DNA of 40,673 nt from an uncultured Acetatifactor sp. (GCA_947586055.1 CANPXL010000025.1:1-40673), one strand, 5' to 3'; positions 26,336 to 34,906 are shown, counted from the first letter of the stretch. The notes: generated from the letters alone by a model not told the origin. Numbers and translations are program-made.

Positions 26336-27366
26336 ACCACCGCTTCCCTTTCTCCCGGTTCCACGGCTCCCACGATCCACGCCTGCTCGCCGGCGGCCTT
26401 CAGCGTCTCCACCGCTCTGTCGGCCTGATCGGAGCCTACCGCCAGCACCATTCCCAGACCCATATTATAGGTATTGTACATCACTCTTTCTTCCACCCCG
26501 CCTTTTTTCTGAAGCAGACGGAAGACAGGCGGCACGGGGTAGCTGTCCTTCCGGATCACGGCCCGTCTGCCCTCCGGAAGCATCCTGGGGACATTCTCAT
26601 AAAATCCGCCGCCCGTGATATGGCTGCAGCCTTTTATCTCCACACCCGCGTCCTTCAGCGCCCTCAGCGCCTTTACATAAATCTTTGTAGGCGTAAGCAG
26701 CGTTTCGCCTAGGGTAGCGCCCAGCTCGTCATAATATGTATTCAGGCTCTCTTCCGTCATGTCGAAAACCTTTCTCACCAGAGAAAAGCCGTTGGAATGT
26801 ACGCCGGAAGAGCCGATTCCTACCAGCAAATCGCCCGGCGCGATCTTCTCGCCGGTGATCAGATCCTTTTCGTCCGCCACGCCCACGGCAAAACCCGCCA
26901 GATCATATTCCTCCTCCGGCATCAGGCCGGGATGCTCCGCGGTCTCTCCCCCGATCAGGGCGGCTCCCGCCTGCCTGCAGCCCTCGGCCACGCCCTTTAC
27001 AATGGCCGCGATCTTTTCCGGATGATTTTTTCCGCAGGCGATGTAATCCAGGAAAAACAGGGGTTCCCCTCCCGCGCATGCCACGTCGTTCACACACATG
27101 GCCACACAGTCGATCCCCACCGTGTCGTGCTTATCCATAAGGAACGCCAGCTTGATCTTGGTGCCGACGCCGTCTGTGCCGGACAGCAGCACGGGATTCT
27201 CCATGTTCTTGATCGCCGCCATGGAAAAAGCGCCCGAGAAACCGCCCAGGCCCCCCATCACTTCGGGACGCAGGGTTTTCTTCACATGTTCCCGGATCAG
27301 CTCCACCGATCGGTAGCCTGCCTCGATGTCCACGCCGGCCTTTTTATAATCCATTGTCTTTACCAT
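26329..27366 (-). CDS. purM: Phosphoribosylformylglycinamidine cyclo-ligase
   Basis: Fifth step of purine synthesis: FGAM is closed to AIR using ATP. The product of about 345 residues has the family blocks SGTDGVGTKIKLAF, DCVAMCVNDVACAGGEPLFF, GGETAEHPG and HITGGGFYENVPRML. The start at 27366 (MVKTMDYKKAG) has GGAAGGG just upstream; ATG 27354 is an alternative with a poorer site. It is separated from purE by 128 bases, in which I see no gene, promoter or terminator. Confidence 0.97.
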   Translation of the reverse strand: MVKTMDYKKAGVDIEAGYRSVELIREHVKKTLRPEVMGGLGGFSGAFSMAAIKNMENPVLLSGTDGVGTKIKLAFLMDKHDTVGIDCVAMCVNDVACAGGEPLFFLDYIACGKNHPEKIAAIVKGVAEGCRQAGAALIGGETAEHPGLMPEEEYDLAGFAVGVADEKDLITGEKIAPGDLLVGIGSSGVHSNGFSLVRKVFDMTEESLNTYYDELGATLGETLLTPTKIYVKALRALKDAGVEIKGCSHITGGGFYENVPRMLPEGRRAVIRKDSYPVPPVFRLLQKKGGVEERVMYNTYNMGLGMVLAVGSDQADRAVETLKAAGEQAWIVGAVEPGEREAVVC

Positions 27367-27494
27367 ACCCTTCCGATCCGCCTTAAGACTCCTTCGTCCG
27401 CCGGATCTCAATCTCTTTTATCGTCGCCGCGCCGTCTTTGCAGCGTCCGCGGGTTCTTCCGTCCCCGCCCGGTTTCTGCGGTTTTCATGGCGCA

Positions 27495-28013
27495 TTATTT
27501 TTTCATATTCTCCAAATATGCCCTGTATCCTTCCTGCTGAAGCTTTCGGTCCTTTTCCATGACCTGATCCCTCAGCTTCGCGCTGTAGGCCTTCAGCCTA
27601 TCCAAAAGTTCCGGATCCGAGGTCGCCAGGATCTTCGCCGCCAGCAGTCCCGCGTTCGCGCCGCCGTTGATGGCGACGGTGGCGACGGGAATTCCGGAAG
27701 GCATCTGCACGATGGAATAGAGAGAATCCCTTCCCCCAAGAGAAGTGGTGTGCATGGGAACGCCGATCACCGGCAGGGGAAAGATGGCCGCGCACATGCC
27801 GGGCAGATGGGCTGCCATGCCCGCGCCGGCGATGATCACTTTAAACCCCTTTTCTTCCGCGTTCTTCGCATACTCAAAGAAGACATCCGGTTCTCTGTGG
27901 GCGCTGATAACGGTCATTTCGTAAGAAATGCCGAGTTCCTCCAGAACCTCCGCCGCCTTTGCCATGACGGGCAGATCAGAGTCGCTCCCCATCACAATAC
28001 CTGCTTTTGCCAT
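27495..28013 (-). CDS. purE: N5-carboxyaminoimidazole ribonucleotide mutase
   Basis: Class I PurE, which converts N5-CAIR to CAIR. The 172-residue length is normal. The N-terminal AGIVMGSDSDLPVM and the ISAHREPDVFFEYA block with the catalytic His are visible, along with AGMAAHLPGM and GVPMHTTSLGGRDSL. AGGAGG lies five bases before the start. It is the first gene of the purE-purM-purN-purD operon, behind the promoter at 28088-28116. Class I PurE normally needs PurK to supply N5-CAIR; purK is not in the window. Confidence 0.97.
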   Translation of the reverse strand: MAKAGIVMGSDSDLPVMAKAAEVLEELGISYEMTVISAHREPDVFFEYAKNAEEKGFKVIIAGAGMAAHLPGMCAAIFPLPVIGVPMHTTSLGGRDSLYSIVQMPSGIPVATVAINGGANAGLLAAKILATSDPELLDRLKAYSAKLRDQVMEKDRKLQQEGYRAYLENMKK

Positions 28014-28087
28014 ACCGTCCTCCTAATGGGCATATCTTGTGGTTCATACGCCGGTTGAATTGCTTATGTTGTTGCTCTTACGTCTCT

Positions 28088-28116
28088 AGTGTACTAAAAT
28101 TCGCCGGGGTATGCAA
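28088..28116 (-). promoter_or_regulatory. Candidate promoter of the purE operon
   Basis: Minus strand TTGCAT (28116-28111), 17-base spacer, TACACT (28093-28088), 75 bases before purE. Both hexamers match only moderately. I looked for a purine riboswitch fold between it and the purE start (28014-28087) and did not find one. Confidence 0.5.
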
Positions 28117-28119
28117 GCA

Positions 28120-30201
28120 TTATTTTAAAGAACCCAGCGCTTCATTTAAGGGTTCCGTCCCGGGAAGGACAAATCGTCCCTTCTGAATGATCGGGACGCA
28201 GGTGCCGTCCTTTAAAACGGCGGCCAGCTCTCCCAGTTCGTCATAAGGAATGGTTATGTCCGTATGGCAGTTATAGTACGCCTCCAGAGGTTTCTCCCTG
28301 CGCAGAGCGGATACGGCGTTTTCGCGGGCCACGATCGCTTTCCCGTCCGGGTTGTAGGTCATGGTATCCTCTTCGTGGGAATAGCAGGTGTCGCCCACCG
28401 CAAAATGCGGCCCCGTCTTCTCCGCGATAAGGATGGGGAACTTCGCCTCCACCCCCAGACGCTTCGCGGTCATGTAGGCGGTGGTGTTGGTGCCGATGGC
28501 GAACTCGCCCATGGGAAGAGTGTCATGCCTGTGAAGCACATTCTCCCGGATAAACCGTCTTCCCTCTTCCGGGTCCTCGTAGTTGCCGCACCCATAGTCC
28601 CGTATCATGCCGTCCTGAAAGGTCAGGAACAGATCCCTGTACTCCAGCCCGTTCAGGAAAACCCTTGTCACGTGAAGCATGCCGTTCGTCCCTTCCAGCA
28701 CCGGGGAAGTAAACACCTCGCCCACGGGTATGTTCACATCCGCCACGCAATTTTCAAAAATGGTCTCCTTTTCCGGATCCGAAAGCTTCCAGAGATTGAC
28801 CTTCAGATCCGTCCGGTTTTCTCCCATTCCCTTTATCTTACAATGATCCGCGGTATCCAGCACATCGATGATCTTCTGCTGCACATCCCGATAGAGCGCG
28901 TAATCCAATGTGTTGATCCGCAGGGTTTCCCAGAACAGTTCCCGGAATACGGGGCCGATCTCCGGAACGGGAAACGCGATGATGGTATAGCTTGTCTCTT
29001 CCTCGGGCGCATACTCGTTTTCCATCTCGCCCGCACGGGAGACGAGCTCCGTCTGCAGTCTGTTCTGCTCTTCGCCAAGCCGTAAGGCTTCCGGCTTCAT
29101 CACAGGCTCAAAAACCTTCTCCCCGAACGTCTCCATCACAGCCGGGCCCGCGCAGTTTCCCGCTTCCTCCCGGTACTGCTCATAGGCCGCGCGAAGCGCT
29201 TCCATCCGCCGGTTTACATAGTTTTTATCCAGCCAGAGAGCCTGATCGAACCTGTGATCATACGAAAACTGTCTGTTGGGCTTTGCGCCCTCAAAACCGG
29301 TCCTCCGGTGTATGACGGGCCGAAGCCCCATTTTTTCAAAGTTTTCCACCGCCCGGCGTATCACTCTCTCAAAGCCCAGACGGTAAATGACCATCACGCT
29401 GCTCTTTTTCGTCAGGTCCTTGTTCATGACCTCAAATCCCATGCGAAACCCTTCGGTATACGCGTCCGCCATGGCCGCTATATCGGCGTCGTCCAGCGCA
29501 GCCAGAAACCTTGCCGTCTCCAGTTCGTTCTCCGTGACATACTCCCCGTAGGCATACAGATATCTGGGATCGCTCAGGTCGCAGTTTTTCAGGATTCGCA
29601 GCGCAATCGTCTCTTCCGGGCAGGTTCTCTTCTTCACCTGCAGGAGCGCATCTTCCTCCGCGTAATCGCAGACCGCCCAGTAAAGGATCCTGCGCACGGT
29701 CTCCCTGTCGGGCAGCGTTCCGTCCTCCTGCCACTGATAGGTAAAGGCGGCATAGATTTCGACAAACAGCTCCATACATACCAGCACTCTGTCTGTCAGT
29801 CCGTCAAAAATATGGTACACCTGCTCAAAAATCCCGGCGCTCAGCACGCACAGCGGCGGCCCGAGTTCCTCTCCCAGCTCTTTCACCGCATAGGCCGGGT
29901 TGCAGTAGCCGGTCTCATAATTTTCCGGCAGTATCGGCGCGTACAGTTCACGGTTCGCCGCCGCCAGCTCCTGCGCCGAACGCTTTCCGTAAGAATCGCC
30001 GGCGCCGTACATCTCCGGGTTCTCCATAACCTTCCGCAGGAAAAGCAGCCTCTCCGCCATCGCCGCAAAATACCTCTCAAAAGCAGGCGCGCCGAAATGC
30101 TCCTCCGGAATCTGGCCGATTCTCTCCCACGCAAGATCATATCGCTCTTTCAGCAGTTCTTCCTCTGTTCCGTATCGATCCCGGATCTCCGTCTTTTCCA
30201 T
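28120..30201 (-). CDS. M29-family (AmpS/PepS-like) aminopeptidase with long N-terminal extension
   Basis: The C-terminal roughly 340 of 693 residues match metallo-aminopeptidases of family M29. All expected metal ligands are present with the right order and similar spacing: E495 (PVGEVFTSP), E566 (GEFAIGTNT), H599 (TGPHFAVGD), Y607 (CYSHEED), H646 and D648 (NCHTDI). M29 enzymes usually have about 370-410 residues; here about 350 extra helical residues precede the domain, with no signal peptide or membrane helix, of unknown role. The start at 30201 (MEKTEIRDRYG) has GGGAGGGAAG upstream; the frame opens at 30321 without support. It lies 26 bases after the DUF6142-like gene and ends only 3 bases from the purE promoter -35. 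Confidence 0.85.
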   Translation of the reverse strand: MEKTEIRDRYGTEEELLKERYDLAWERIGQIPEEHFGAPAFERYFAAMAERLLFLRKVMENPEMYGAGDSYGKRSAQELAAANRELYAPILPENYETGYCNPAYAVKELGEELGPPLCVLSAGIFEQVYHIFDGLTDRVLVCMELFVEIYAAFTYQWQEDGTLPDRETVRRILYWAVCDYAEEDALLQVKKRTCPEETIALRILKNCDLSDPRYLYAYGEYVTENELETARFLAALDDADIAAMADAYTEGFRMGFEVMNKDLTKKSSVMVIYRLGFERVIRRAVENFEKMGLRPVIHRRTGFEGAKPNRQFSYDHRFDQALWLDKNYVNRRMEALRAAYEQYREEAGNCAGPAVMETFGEKVFEPVMKPEALRLGEEQNRLQTELVSRAGEMENEYAPEEETSYTIIAFPVPEIGPVFRELFWETLRINTLDYALYRDVQQKIIDVLDTADHCKIKGMGENRTDLKVNLWKLSDPEKETIFENCVADVNIPVGEVFTSPVLEGTNGMLHVTRVFLNGLEYRDLFLTFQDGMIRDYGCGNYEDPEEGRRFIRENVLHRHDTLPMGEFAIGTNTTAYMTAKRLGVEAKFPILIAEKTGPHFAVGDTCYSHEEDTMTYNPDGKAIVARENAVSALRREKPLEAYYNCHTDITIPYDELGELAAVLKDGTCVPIIQKGRFVLPGTEPLNEALGSLK

Positions 30202-30227
30202 AAACTTCCCTCCCGCATGTCGCGCTT

Positions 30228-30548
30228 CTAAAGCCTGGCTCCCGCATAGAGGATCAGACTGACACTCCCCAGAGCCGCCAGATTCAACAGGATTCCCAGA
30301 ACGGGAAACAGCCTGTAACAATCCTTATCCCTCGCCGCCGCAATTCCCAGTCCCAGCCCCACCAGAGAAAACAGCAGGGCAAACAGGCCGGTGAACCCAT
30401 ATCCCACCGCCGCTTCCCCATCGTTTCTGTACGCGCGGAACACAACCACGCCCAGCCCCGCAAGACTGATGACACCCAGAACGGCGGCCATGACAGCGCT
30501 CTTTGAGTGTCTTTTGCTGGTAAAAATATAGCCCTTCTTTTTTCTCAT
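30228..30548 (-). CDS. Small membrane protein, DUF6142-like
   Basis: About 106 residues: a basic N terminus (MRKKKGYIFTSKRHSKS) and three hydrophobic helices (AVMAAVLGVISLAGLGVVVF, YGFTGLFALLFSLVGLGLGI, FPVLGILLNLAALGSVSLIL). From memory it resembles DUF6142 proteins of Lachnospiraceae; function unknown. The start ATG at 30548 directly follows the T-run of a terminator-like hairpin and has only TTAGAG as a ribosome binding site; GTG 30566 lies inside the hairpin. This is an unusual start region. It is paired with the small membrane gene at 30611-30763. Confidence 0.75.
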   Translation of the reverse strand: MRKKKGYIFTSKRHSKSAVMAAVLGVISLAGLGVVVFRAYRNDGEAAVGYGFTGLFALLFSLVGLGLGIAAARDKDCYRLFPVLGILLNLAALGSVSLILYAGARL

Positions 30549-30596
30549 AAAAACTCTAACGGGCACTTTCCCGATGCCTGCCGGAAAGTACCCGTT
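30549..30596 (-). terminator. Terminator-like hairpin abutting the next start codon
   Basis: Minus strand: AACGGGTACTTTCC (30596-30583) pairs with GGAAAGTGCCCGTT (30571-30558), 14 bp with one mismatch, 11-base loop, then AGAG and TTTTT (30553-30549). It starts 15 bases after the stop of the gene at 30611 and ends at the ATG of the gene at 30548. The four-base gap before the T-run makes termination less certain. Confidence 0.65.
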
Positions 30597-30610
30597 ACTG
30601 ACTCCTTACC

Positions 30611-30763
30611 TTACAATAATATTTTGGACTTTCCCGCGATCAGCTTTGCGCCCGTTACGATCAGGAGGATTCCCGACACGATCCCGACAACCAGCGTGAT
30701 CACGCCCACCGCGATATTGGCGGCTCCCGCCCCCTTCATTACGTTATACACTTTTTGATCCAT
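30611..30763 (-). CDS. Small single-span membrane protein
   Basis: About 50 residues: MDQKVYNVMKGAGAANIAVG followed by a long hydrophobic stretch (VITLVVGIVSGILLIVTGAK) and a basic end. No named family is recognised; similar small proteins beside DUF6142-like genes are known to me from related bacteria only as hypotheticals. The start at 30763 has GGGAGGAAGC about ten bases upstream. Longer in-frame starts to 30835 would overlap pyrE and are less likely. It follows pyrE by 52 bases. Confidence 0.65.
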   Translation of the reverse strand: MDQKVYNVMKGAGAANIAVGVITLVVGIVSGILLIVTGAKLIAGKSKILL

Positions 30764-30815
30764 AGCCTTGCTTCCTCCCGTCCTCTTTTCGCCTGTCATC
30801 AGCAGGTCTCCTTTT

Positions 30816-31490
30816 TCATGCTCCATAGGTCTCATAATATTTGTCTATCTCCGCTTTCCGTTTGTCGTCGATGTACACCTGCCCGTTCACGGGCCTGTTG
30901 TACAGGTACTCTCTCACTTCGTCCATGGTCACAATGGCTCCGGTGTCAAAACCGTACTTCTCTTTGATTTCCTCCAGCGCGCTCTTTCTGCCTTCCAGCC
31001 CTTTTTCCATACGGTTCAGGGATACCATCAGTCCTCTGACATCCACGTCCGCCTGCGACTTCAGGATTGGGTAAGTCTCTTCGATGGATTTTCCGGAGGT
31101 GGTCACGTCCTCGATGATCACCACCCTGTCCCCGTCTTTTAAGCTGCTCCCCAGAAGGATCCCCACGTCCCCGTGATCCTTGATCTCCTTGCGGTTCGAG
31201 CAATAGCGGATCTCCTTCCCGTAGAGCTCGCTGTAGGCGATGGCGGCGGTCACGCACAAAGGGATTCCCTTGTACGCCGGGCCGAACAACACGTCAAAAT
31301 TGTCTCCGTAGCTGTTGTGGATGGCCTTTGCATAATATTCGCCGAGTCTCCTTAACTGCGTGCCGGTCACGTATGCTCCCGCATTCATGAAAAAGGGAGA
31401 TTTCCTTCCGCTCTTTAAGGTAAATTCACCGAATTTCAGCACCTGACTTTCCACCATGAATTCGATAAATTCCTGCTTGTACTGTTCCAT
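30816..31490 (-). CDS. pyrE: Orotate phosphoribosyltransferase
   Basis: Fifth step of pyrimidine synthesis: orotate plus PRPP gives OMP. The 224-residue length is normal. The PRPP-binding motif is VVIIEDVTTSGKSIEET, and the family block GPAYKGIPLCVTAAIAY and SGRKSPFFMNAG are present. AGGAGG lies 12 bases before the ATG, rather far. It is separated from the other pyrimidine genes of the window (carA, carB); pyrB, pyrC, pyrD and pyrF are not here. A TATAAA at about 31532 in the leader may be part of its promoter, but no -35 is convincing. Confidence 0.97.
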   Translation of the reverse strand: MEQYKQEFIEFMVESQVLKFGEFTLKSGRKSPFFMNAGAYVTGTQLRRLGEYYAKAIHNSYGDNFDVLFGPAYKGIPLCVTAAIAYSELYGKEIRYCSNRKEIKDHGDVGILLGSSLKDGDRVVIIEDVTTSGKSIEETYPILKSQADVDVRGLMVSLNRMEKGLEGRKSALEEIKEKYGFDTGAIVTMDEVREYLYNRPVNGQVYIDDKRKAEIDKYYETYGA

Positions 31491-31725
31491 GCCGTCTTCG
31501 GGCCTCCTGTTGTTTTATTTCCTATTTTTTATACTACCATGAAATATTGAAAAATACAATCACAGATTTTCACGCGCCCGCATTTTATGAATAGATTCTC
31601 TCCCGCTGTTTCCCCTTGAGGGTCTCCGGTCTGGCAGGAGCCTTTTATATTACGAAAACTCCACTTCCCAGCCGCTTTTTTGCATGCCACAGACAAGATC
31701 ATCGCTGCATGGGAAAAATCCAGCC

Positions 31726-31765
31726 AAAAGCGCCCTGGGCGTCTTTCGATACCCAGAGCGCTTTT
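31726..31765 (-). terminator. Terminator-like hairpin after the TPR/YD gene
   Basis: AAAAGCGCTCTGGG (minus, 31765-31752) pairs with CCCAGGGCGCTTTT (31739-31726), 14 bp with one mismatch. It lies 14 bases after the stop at 31780. The T-run is short (TTTT within the stem end, then TTTTT after 8 bases). Confidence 0.7.
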
Positions 31766-31779
31766 ATGCCGTTTTGCAG

Positions 31780-33816
31780 TCACAGACCCGTATAGACATA
31801 TTCATAAGTCCAGGTGCAGCTTCTGTCGTAGCCGTAGGCATCATGGCGGCTGATCAGACCCAAGTCATATCCCATATCAGAATAATAGTATTCCTCACTT
31901 TTTTTCAGGCTGACCACGTTTCCAAAGCTGTCATACGTTTTTTCCCAACTGTCATTACTGCCGTAGCCGTATTGTGTGGCACTCAGCACATTACCTGAGG
32001 CGTCGTAAGTATATTCCTCATACAAAACTCCGTCCCGTGTCACGCGCAATACATGGCCGCTCTCGTCACAGGTGTATTCCTCTATTCGCCACACACTGTC
32101 GGACACAGTATCATACCATGTACCCTTCAGCAAATGGCCGGCGTCATCATATTCATAGGTGATTTCACTATCCGACTCAATCTCCATCCCATCACTCCAA
32201 TAATCTTTCACAATTTTCCCGTACTCGTCGTAGATTTGTTCACCTAGTAAGGATTTACTATCATAATATGCATAACTCCGCTCCCTCCCGGCCTCGTCAT
32301 AGGTGTATTCTTCAAATACGTATGTCCTCCCAATCCAATCAGTGCAATAAAAAGCTTTGCTCTGTACCTTTCCGTTCCCACCATAGGTATATTCATACCA
32401 GCCGGCCACATCCCCGTCCGAATCATACTGCGTACCGCTCAGCTCATTTCCGGCTTCATCATAGGTGTATTCCCACCGCAGATTTAGATATCCACTGTCA
32501 TACAAGGTATCCTGCAACAGCAACCCTTCGGGGCTGTACTCCTCTACCTCCATCAAATTCCCCGAAAAATCGTACCTCGTCACTTTTGCTACACTGACAT
32601 TTGCCTCAACGTACTCTTTCCTTGCGGCCAATTCTTCGGAACCTGTCGCTTCGATCCCGCTCTCGAGGATCTGAACCGCCGTCAAAACGTCCGACTGCAG
32701 GTACGCATCCGACCAGGCTAAATACACCTGACCTTTCTCCTCCAGCAGAGCGTTATCCTGAGTCGCCTCGTAGCCCTCCGCCAATATGGCAAGTGCCAAA
32801 TCGTACGCCCCCTGAGCCATATTCTCCCGGGCCAGAGTCAGGTACACCTGACTTTTTTCCTTCAGCAGAGCGTTATCCTGGGTCGCCTCATAGCCCTCCG
32901 TCAACACGACAAGTGCCGAATCGTACGCCCCCTGAGCCATATTCTCCCGGGCCAGAGCCAGATACACCTGGCTTCTTTCCTCCGCCAGAACAGTATCCTG
33001 AGTCACCTCATAACCCTGCGCCAACACGGCAAGTGCCGAATCGTAATCCGACTGCTCCAGATAATGCTCCGCTTCCGCGCTGTACACCTCAGACCGCTTC
33101 TTTTCCAGAACGTCGGAACCTGTCTCCTCTATCCCCTCGTTTAAGAGTGAATAAGCCCCGCTGTAATCCGCCTTTTCCACCAGCGTATCCACTCCAAGGA
33201 CGTATGCCTCCTCCTGCTTTACGGCTACGTCCTTCAGAAACGCCTCTGCTACATCCTCGTCCTTTTCACCTTTTGCCTCTTTTATACCTTTCTTTAAGAG
33301 CTTCAGGGCATCATTATATTTCTCCTGCTCCAGATAGCACTCCGCCGAGCCCAAGTACGCCTCCCACTGTGTCTCGTCCAGATCAAGGGCTTCATCGTAA
33401 TATTCCAAGGCATCACTGTACTCCTTCTCTTTCAGGCAGTCATCGGCAAGCTTCATGGCTTTTTTGCATTTGTATGCGTCACCGGTAAAGTACAAAAGAC
33501 AGCAAATCCCTGCGATGACTGCCACCGCTGCCACTGCCGCCAGAGCGATCCATTTCTTCCTGCCTTTCCGGTGCAGCTTCTTCGCTCCTGTCTGTGCGCT
33601 GTCAGCGGCGCCTGTGGATGCACTCTCCGAAGTGCCCGCGGATGCGCCTGGCACCATACCTGCAGGTGTATTCACAGGTTCGCCCCCGGGGGTGCTCCCG
33701 TTCGTCCCTGTCTCCGGAACGATCCCTGCCTCTCCAATTGCTTTTACCTCAGTCCCGCAGACTGCGCAGACTGTGGCTCCTTCCTTTAATTCACTTCCGC
33801 AATTTTTGCAAAACAT
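31780..33816 (-). CDS. Zinc-ribbon, membrane-anchored protein with TPR and YD-like repeats
   Basis: Encodes 678 residues. In order: an N-terminal zinc ribbon (MFCKNCGSELKEGATVCAVC), a linker rich in T, S, G and P, one membrane helix (WIALAAVAAVAVIAGICCLL, residues about 90-110), TPR-like repeats (DALEYYDEALDLDETQWEAY; three nearly identical 40-residue units around AQGAYDSALVVLTEGYEATQ), then about 240 residues of YD/RHS-like repeats (EEYTYDEAGRERSYAYYD; YEYDDAGHLLKGTWYD; EEYTYDASGNVLSATQY). The ribbon is predicted inside the cell and the repeats outside. YD repeats usually occur in secreted toxins or teneurin-like shells, but no toxin domain follows. The promoter region at 33887-33914 resembles that of the gene at 39240. 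Function unknown. Confidence 0.8.
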   Translation of the reverse strand: MFCKNCGSELKEGATVCAVCGTEVKAIGEAGIVPETGTNGSTPGGEPVNTPAGMVPGASAGTSESASTGAADSAQTGAKKLHRKGRKKWIALAAVAAVAVIAGICCLLYFTGDAYKCKKAMKLADDCLKEKEYSDALEYYDEALDLDETQWEAYLGSAECYLEQEKYNDALKLLKKGIKEAKGEKDEDVAEAFLKDVAVKQEEAYVLGVDTLVEKADYSGAYSLLNEGIEETGSDVLEKKRSEVYSAEAEHYLEQSDYDSALAVLAQGYEVTQDTVLAEERSQVYLALARENMAQGAYDSALVVLTEGYEATQDNALLKEKSQVYLTLARENMAQGAYDLALAILAEGYEATQDNALLEEKGQVYLAWSDAYLQSDVLTAVQILESGIEATGSEELAARKEYVEANVSVAKVTRYDFSGNLMEVEEYSPEGLLLQDTLYDSGYLNLRWEYTYDEAGNELSGTQYDSDGDVAGWYEYTYGGNGKVQSKAFYCTDWIGRTYVFEEYTYDEAGRERSYAYYDSKSLLGEQIYDEYGKIVKDYWSDGMEIESDSEITYEYDDAGHLLKGTWYDTVSDSVWRIEEYTCDESGHVLRVTRDGVLYEEYTYDASGNVLSATQYGYGSNDSWEKTYDSFGNVVSLKKSEEYYYSDMGYDLGLISRHDAYGYDRSCTWTYEYVYTGL
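32755..33114 (-). repeat. 120-bp internal tandem repeats (TPR units)
   Basis: Units beginning ATCCTG at 32755, 32875 and 32995 (plus-strand view) encode 40-residue TPR-like units. The first two are nearly identical in DNA, the third is diverged in its second half, pointing to recent duplication. Confidence 0.8.
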
Positions 33817-34125
33817 CTTTTCTCTCCTCCGTCCTTTGGGCTTTACAGCATTTTTCTTCCGCCCAGAGATACATTTTTACAACTTTAGCTTACCCCCCCG
33901 AATATCTTTGTCAATCTTTTTTCACTTATGATATTTCTGGCTTTTCTCACGATTCCTTTTACCGGATATTTGTCTGTGAATCATGGCGTTCTCTTTAGAA
34001 ACGATCTGCCTTCACCGCTTTCTTAATGAATACGGCACGCACCCGCATTTTCACGCGCAGTCCCGGCATCGATCCTGCCTGCATTTTTCGCCCTTTCATC
34101 ATCCGTATCATCACACTATGAAATC
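33817..34125. other. Gene-free region between the cyclophilin and TPR/YD genes
   Basis: 309 bases without a convincing gene. It contains the G7-spacer promoter at 33887-33914 and the ribosome binding site of the gene at 31780 (GGAGGAGAG). No clear terminator for the cyclophilin gene was found. Confidence 0.6.
33887..33914 (-). promoter_or_regulatory. Promoter with G7 tract in spacer, TPR/YD gene
   Basis: Minus strand TTGACA (33914-33909), then AAGATATTCGGGGGGG as spacer and TAAGCT as a weak -10 at 33892-33887 (spacer 16). It shares TTGACAAAG and TTCGGGGGGGTA with the promoter at 40170-40197. Confidence 0.55.
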
Positions 34126-34779
34126 TTAATCAATCACCTCTATTTTTTCGATGACAGGCTGATCCTCGGCCGCCACCGTGCCGTTATCATCCTGAACGGG
34201 CGTATTCTCACAGATAGCGTCCACCACATCCATCCCCTCCGTCACATAGCCGAAGCAGGCATACTGCCCGTCCAGATAAGTGCTGTCCTGATGGACGATA
34301 AAAAACTGGCTGCTCGCGCTGTCCATATCCTGGGCGCGGGCCATCGAAATGGCGCCTCTTGTGTGGGACAGATTGTTCTCCACGCCATTTGCCGCAAACT
34401 CTCCCTTGATATTCTCTCCGGAGCCCCCGGTTCCGTTTCCCTCCGGATCTCCGCCCTGAATCATAAAGCCGCTTATAATGCGGTGGAAGGTCAGTCCGTC
34501 ATAGAAGCCCTCCGATGCAAGCCTGATAAAATTTTCCACCGTAACAGGAGCCGCCTCGCCGTCAAGTTCGACAGAGATAGTGCCGTAGTCCTTCACAGTA
34601 ATCTTTACATGATGGGTCTGTCCACCCTGCGCCCCAGCGCTGTCAAAGTTCTCTTCCCCGTCCGACTCCCGGACGCTGTCGCGGTCCTTTTCACCGTCTG
34701 CATTCCCGCTGCCGCACCCCGGAATTACAAGCATAAACGCCGACGCCATCACAACCAGTAATCTCATCCACTTTTTCAT
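34126..34779 (-). CDS. Lipoprotein peptidyl-prolyl isomerase, cyclophilin type
   Basis: About 217 residues. The N terminus is a lipoprotein signal ([20 protein letters not shown] then GC, lipobox IPGC), followed by an acidic linker and a cyclophilin domain with the catalytic-region motif [19 protein letters not shown] and [11 protein letters not shown]. It should catalyse proline isomerisation in proteins at the outer face of the membrane. The start at 34779 is chosen because AGGAGG lies six bases upstream; ATG 34785 lies directly on the site. Promoter at 34907-34934. Confidence 0.93.
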   Translation of the reverse strand: MKKWMRLLVVMASAFMLVIPGCGSGNADGEKDRDSVRESDGEENFDSAGAQGGQTHHVKITVKDYGTISVELDGEAAPVTVENFIRLASEGFYDGLTFHRIISGFMIQGGDPEGNGTGGSGENIKGEFAANGVENNLSHTRGAISMARAQDMDSASSQFFIVHQDSTYLDGQYACFGYVTEGMDVVDAICENTPVQDDNGTVAAEDQPVIEKIEVID

Positions 34780-34906
34780 AATCATCCTCCTGAATCTGTG
34801 TTCCACTTGCAGACCTGCCGGACACGCCGTCATTCCATCGTCGCTCCACGGGATCCTCCCCGTATGCGGTGCCGGTCATATATCCGCCTTTATCAACACA
34901 CATTTT

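Noticed and set aside
28014..28119. A purine riboswitch before purE
   Set aside because: I found no three-way-junction pattern with the conserved loop sequences between the promoter and the start codon.
32601..33488. A 295-codon Pro/Ser-rich plus-strand frame
   Set aside because: It is the mirror of the tandem TPR units of the gene at 31780, which explains its repeated pattern.
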